Shown piece after piece: positions 61,196 through 64,000 of a stretch of DNA of 64,000 nt. The stretch is from Streptomyces sp. H27-H1 (GTDB taxonomy: Bacteria > Actinomycetota > Actinomycetes > Streptomycetales > Streptomycetaceae), in the NCBI RefSeq assembly GCF_026627445.1, contig NZ_JAPNLJ010000029.1:40946-104945 (forward strand). Reading direction: 5' to 3'. A model generated the notes under the pieces. The model worked only from the letters and a program-made list of their open reading frames with translations. It was not told the DNA's origin and ran no database searches. A program made the translations under genes and the position numbers. The number at the start of each line of letters is the position of its first letter. The stretch's first letter is position 1.

Positions 61196-61677
61196 CGGAG
61201 AACCGCCTTGAAGGTCTTGTAGTGGTCGGCCGTGTAGAAGAACTCCCCGTCCCCACCGGTCACGATCCGCCGGGCCCCACGGTCCCGCTCACCGGGCGTC
61301 TTCACGGTGAACTCGTGGTAGTAGCCACGTTTCTTCTGCGGCAGGGCCTTCTCGAAGTTTCCGAAGACGGTCCCGTCCTGCCGGTACTGGTACGGCCCGC
61401 CCTTGTCGATCAGCACGAGCACGTCCCGGGCCTGTTGCGGCAATGCCGCGGCCCGTACCGTCGCCATCCCCTTCGCCCACCCGGGCGTCGCCGCGTTGGG
61501 ACTGGCCGCCCCGCTCGGGGCGGCGTCAACCCCGGAGCCGGCACTCGCGCTCGTCATCGTGGCCATGGCGGGCACGGGTTTCTTCCCGCTGCAACCCACC
61601 GCACCGACCAGCGTCGCGCAGAGGAACACGGCCCCCAGCACACGCAGCAACGATCGGGGCACGTTCCGAAAGATCAT
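61192..61677 (-). CDS. Guanyl-specific ribonuclease (RNase Sa family) as predicted lipoprotein
   Basis: A 161-residue protein with an N-terminal signal and lipobox (LGAVFLCATLVGAVGC), a Ser/Ala/Pro linker to about residue 65, and an RNase N1/T1-type domain. The catalytic residues fit RNase Sa: Glu in YYHEFTVKTPG, Arg in GARRIVTG and His in TADHYKTFKAVL. It should cleave RNA after G. The lipobox suggests a membrane-anchored rather than free enzyme. The barstar gene overlaps its end, as expected for protection of the producer. Confidence 0.9.
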   Translation of the reverse strand: MIFRNVPRSLLRVLGAVFLCATLVGAVGCSGKKPVPAMATMTSASAGSGVDAAPSGAASPNAATPGWAKGMATVRAAALPQQARDVLVLIDKGGPYQYRQDGTVFGNFEKALPQKKRGYYHEFTVKTPGERDRGARRIVTGGDGEFFYTADHYKTFKAVLR

Positions 61678-61726
61678 GCACCGATCGTGCCAAATATCCG
61701 ATTCGCCCGCGACTCGCGGGGTGGCT

Positions 61727-61951
61727 TCAGAGCGCGGCCATCTTGGTGTACGGGCTCAGGATGCGTTTCCGGACCTCGGGTCCGAACTCAACGAGCACAG
61801 CGATCCCCTCCTCAATGGCGACGACACGACCGAGGCCGTGCTCGTCATGAGTAACCCGGTCGCCGACGCTGAAGTGCCGGAGCGGCGCTTCTACGGGGGG
61901 TTTGAACGGGCTGGACGGCAAATGGCGGCGAGGTACTGCTGACTTTGTCAT
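61727..61951 (-). CDS. Small CarD/Tudor-like domain protein
   Basis: A 74-residue protein from ATG 61951. A Pro-rich N-terminus of 25 residues leads into FSVGDRVTHDEHGLGRVVAIEEGIAVLVEFGPEVRKRIL, which is the SH3-like barrel seen at the N-terminus of CarD and the C-terminus of UvrD-type helicases. Such domains contact RNA polymerase or other proteins. It is conserved as a stand-alone small protein in Streptomyces as far as I recall. No partner gene is adjacent. Confidence 0.75.
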   Translation of the reverse strand: MTKSAVPRRHLPSSPFKPPVEAPLRHFSVGDRVTHDEHGLGRVVAIEEGIAVLVEFGPEVRKRILSPYTKMAAL

Positions 61952-62087
61952 TGCACCCAGTATGCGCCCAGCAGGCCGTTGAACGGTCCGCCGTTCGGAT
62001 CTCAATTGCGGCACCATCCACATCAGCGAACATCAGGTGCCCGTGTTTGACCGGCATTCGTCCGGACAATCGGACCAATCCGAACAA

Positions 62088-63110
62088 TCACTCGTCCGGG
62101 TCGGCCCGCTCCAGCGCCGGCCGCAGACCGGGCTGCGATTCGGTCAGCAGGTAGTCCGCGACGGCGGTGTCGGTGACCAGACTGGTCACCAGCCCCGAGC
62201 GCAGCACCGCCCCGATCGCGGAGGCCTTGCGCAGCCCGCCGGCGATGGCGACGACCTCGGGGATCCGGCGCAGCCGGTCGGCCTCCACGGTGATGCACCG
62301 CTCGCCGAGGTCCCGCCCGACCCGGCGCCCCTCGGCGTCGAAGAGGTGGGCGGACATCTCGGCGGCGACACCCAGCGAGGCGTAGTGCGCCCGCTCCTCG
62401 TCGCTCAGCATGTCGTGCACGGTCGAGATGCCCGGCTCCCAGGAACCGATGGAGACGGCGGCGACCGTCACCTTGTCGAAGTACTCGAAGGCCCGCGCGA
62501 TCCCCGTCTGGTTCCGCAGGGCGGCCGCGGTGGCCGGATCGGGCAGCAGCATCGGCGCGTAGATCGGGTGGGCGTCGCCGCCCGACACCTGAGCGGCCCT
62601 GCGCACGGCCTCCACGGACCCGCGCTCGGCCGTCCCCGCGTCGTACACGCCCGTCAGCTGGACGACGGTGCAGGGCGGGAGCCGGTGCAGGGAGGCGGCC
62701 ATGTGGATGGTCGACCGTCCCCACGCAAGACCCAGTACGTCACCCTCGTTGACGAGCTCACCCAGCAGATCGGCGGCTACGGCGCCCAGGTTCTCCGGGT
62801 CCGGCGCGTCCTCGGTGGCATCGGCGGGAGACTCCACGACCACGGCGTGCCGCAGCCCGTAGCGGGCGCGCAGCGCGTCGGAGCGCTCCGCGTCCAACTC
62901 CGACGGCACCCGGATCTCGATGCGTACGAGGTCGCGCTCCAGTGCCGTCTCCAGGACCCGGGCCACCTTGAAGCGGCTCACGCCGAACTCCTCGGCGATC
63001 TGGATCTTGGACTTCCCCTCCAAATAGAAACGGCGCGCCATGGCCGCCGCCTGTACCAGCTCCGCGGGTCCCATCCGCAGGGCTGACCGTCCCGCCGACA
63101 TTGCAGACAC
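62088..63110 (-). CDS. SorC/DeoR-type sugar-binding transcriptional regulator
   Basis: A 340-residue regulator. The N-terminal helix-turn-helix (ARRFYLEGKSKIQIAEEFGVSRFKVARVLETAL) is followed by a sugar-binding domain with the phosphosugar isomerase-like fold (GDVLGLAWGRSTIHMAA, VVAIAGGLRKASAIGAVLRSGLV). Its effector is probably a sugar phosphate. I chose GTG 63110, which has GAGGAG 7 nt upstream; GTG 63134 and ATG 63101 are alternatives. It lies 129 bp after rpe on the same strand, in line with control of pentose-phosphate metabolism. Four GTTCAC boxes lie between them. Confidence 0.9.
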   Translation of the reverse strand: MSAMSAGRSALRMGPAELVQAAAMARRFYLEGKSKIQIAEEFGVSRFKVARVLETALERDLVRIEIRVPSELDAERSDALRARYGLRHAVVVESPADATEDAPDPENLGAVAADLLGELVNEGDVLGLAWGRSTIHMAASLHRLPPCTVVQLTGVYDAGTAERGSVEAVRRAAQVSGGDAHPIYAPMLLPDPATAAALRNQTGIARAFEYFDKVTVAAVSIGSWEPGISTVHDMLSDEERAHYASLGVAAEMSAHLFDAEGRRVGRDLGERCITVEADRLRRIPEVVAIAGGLRKASAIGAVLRSGLVTSLVTDTAVADYLLTESQPGLRPALERADPDE

Positions 63111-63128
63111 CGCGTTCTCCTCACTGCT

Positions 63129-63228
63129 GTTCACACTCTCGTGTTCACACTCTCGACTCGCCGTTCATCCTGTCAGATCCGACGGCCGTTGATCAGCCTG
63201 GACAGCTCCCGTTCACCGAGCTGTTCAC
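63129..63228. promoter_or_regulatory. Four GTTCAC boxes between rpe and the SorC regulator
   Basis: GTTCAC occurs at 63129-63134, 63143-63148, 63211-63216 and 63223-63228. The first two belong to an exact 12-bp direct repeat, TTCACACTCTCG, at 63130-63141 and 63144-63155. They lie directly before the regulator gene and may be its operator. Confidence 0.45.
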
Positions 63229-63239
63229 CAAGCCTTGTC

Positions 63240-63926
63240 TCAGTGGTCGCAAGCCCAGGGCGCGGCGGCGATCGCCGCACCCGCCTGCTCACGCAGCGTG
63301 CGTACGGCCGCTGCCGGATCGACCGCCCCGTAGACCGCGCTGCCCGCCACGAACACGTCCGCGCCGGCCTCGGCACACCGCTCGATGGTCGTGGCGGAGA
63401 CGCCGCCGTCGACCTGGAGCCACAGCTCCAGACCGTGCTTGGAGATCAGCTCCCGGGTGCGACGGATCTTGGGCAGCATGATGTCGAGGAAGGGCTGACC
63501 GCCGAACCCGGGCTCGACGGTCATGATCAGCAGCATGTCGAGCTCGGGGAGGATGTCCTCGTACTGCTCGATGGGCGTCGCGGGCTTCAGCGCCATGGAC
63601 GCCCGCGCCCCCTTCGCCCGGATCTCCCGAGCGAGCCGCACCGGCGCGGCGGCGGCCTCGGCGTGGAAGGTCACGGAGCCCGCGCCGGCCTCGATGTACT
63701 GGGGGGCCCAGCGGTCGGGGTCCTCGATCATGAGGTGCAGATCAAGCGGGATGTCCGTCGCCCGGCTCAACGACTCCACGATCGGCATGCCGAGGGTGAG
63801 GTTCGGGACGAAGTGATTGTCCATGACGTCGACATGCAGCCAGTCGGCCCCCTGAACAGCCTTCGCCTCCTCGGCGAGCCGGGCGAAGTCGGCGGACAAG
63901 ATGCTGGGATTGATCTGAACGGCCAT
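63240..63926 (-). CDS. rpe: Ribulose-phosphate 3-epimerase
   Basis: A 228-residue TIM-barrel enzyme that interconverts ribulose 5-phosphate and xylulose 5-phosphate in the pentose phosphate pathway. Present are NPSILSADFARLAEEAKAV, the first metal His/Asp site WLHVDVMDNHFVPNLTLG, PLDLHLMIEDPD, the flexible loop MTVEPGFGGQPF and the catalytic Asp with phosphate loop VDGGVSATTIERCAEAGADVFVAGSAVYG. The end (APWACDH) is slightly longer than usual. ATG 63926 is the only good start. The SorC gene follows on the same strand. Confidence 0.97.
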   Translation of the reverse strand: MAVQINPSILSADFARLAEEAKAVQGADWLHVDVMDNHFVPNLTLGMPIVESLSRATDIPLDLHLMIEDPDRWAPQYIEAGAGSVTFHAEAAAAPVRLAREIRAKGARASMALKPATPIEQYEDILPELDMLLIMTVEPGFGGQPFLDIMLPKIRRTRELISKHGLELWLQVDGGVSATTIERCAEAGADVFVAGSAVYGAVDPAAAVRTLREQAGAAIAAAPWACDH

Positions 63927-64000
63927 GCCCCAAGCGTGCCATGCCGCTGACGCCTTCCGGCCACTACCCCGGAAGTGGGGGGTGGATGGGGGTTTGGGGT

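Overview
The window reads as chromosomal Streptomyces DNA. It has very high GC with strong third-position GC bias, GTG starts and ATGA/GTGA gene overlaps. Its gene families are typical of the genus: WhiB-like protein, SPW protein, DUF6230/DUF6114 pair, SCO0930-type lipoprotein, LAXTG-sorted surface protein, GH18 chitinase with direct-repeat operator, and an FMN riboswitch before a ribDE-ribM-ribBA-ribH operon. From memory the gene order matches the S. coelicolor chromosome around SCO1425-SCO1464 (hisG, rib genes, chitinase, guaB1, rpe). I could not verify that here. It is ordinary core or near-core chromosome with patches of gene decay, not a phage or plasmid.

Layout. 1-6.6 kb: start of an amidohydrolase, an Lrp/AsnC regulator, a small Cys-containing protein, an APH-fold phosphotransferase with a DUF7064-like protein, an acyl-CoA dehydrogenase and a TetR regulator. 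6.7-10 kb: coupled DUF6230-DUF6114-membrane trio and two small membrane proteins. 10-16.3 kb: C39-like secreted peptidase, uridine kinase, a promoter-plus-terminator unit (possible small RNA), a TTA-codon AAA ATPase and an ALF-repeat surface protein. 16.4-19.6 kb: two CNNM/CBS membrane proteins and a PH-domain protein. 19.7-25.5 kb: the riboswitch-led operon ribD-ribE-ribM-ribBA-ribH-hisE-hisG on the minus strand. 26-34 kb: chitinase, NmrA-like reductase, S41 peptidase, ROK regulator/MFS pair with a palindromic operator, and an NCS2 permease. 35-45 kb: methyltransferase, a flavin amino-acid monooxygenase plus nitrilase-fold amidase pair, a leader peptide ahead of a cut-down GST-like protein, GNAT, LLM remnant, WhiB-like protein, an Lrp regulator and a cationic amino-acid permease. 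44-47 kb: three-gene LLM-SDR-SGNH operon. 47-54.6 kb: lipoprotein and a split LytR/LytS-type system around a sodium:solute symporter. 54.6-60.7 kb: several decayed genes, guaB1, a transposase-derived gene and a truncated hemoglobin. 60.7-64 kb: RNase/barstar pair, small CarD-like protein, SorC regulator and rpe.

How genes may work together. The clearest circuit is FMN-controlled riboflavin synthesis and uptake with two histidine genes at the operon end. The most suggestive new circuit is basic-amino-acid catabolism. The monooxygenase/amidase pair resembles lysine or arginine 2-monooxygenase plus carboxamidase. Its upstream region shares a 12-bp motif and a GTTGCG core with the region upstream of the permease-lrp operon 4.5 kb away, suggesting one Lrp-controlled regulon. 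Other items worth following are the TTA (bldA-dependent) AAA ATPase, a transposase-derived gene that seems to lack its catalytic acidic residues, and the APH/acyl-CoA dehydrogenase cluster that looks like a split ACAD10/11-type pathway.
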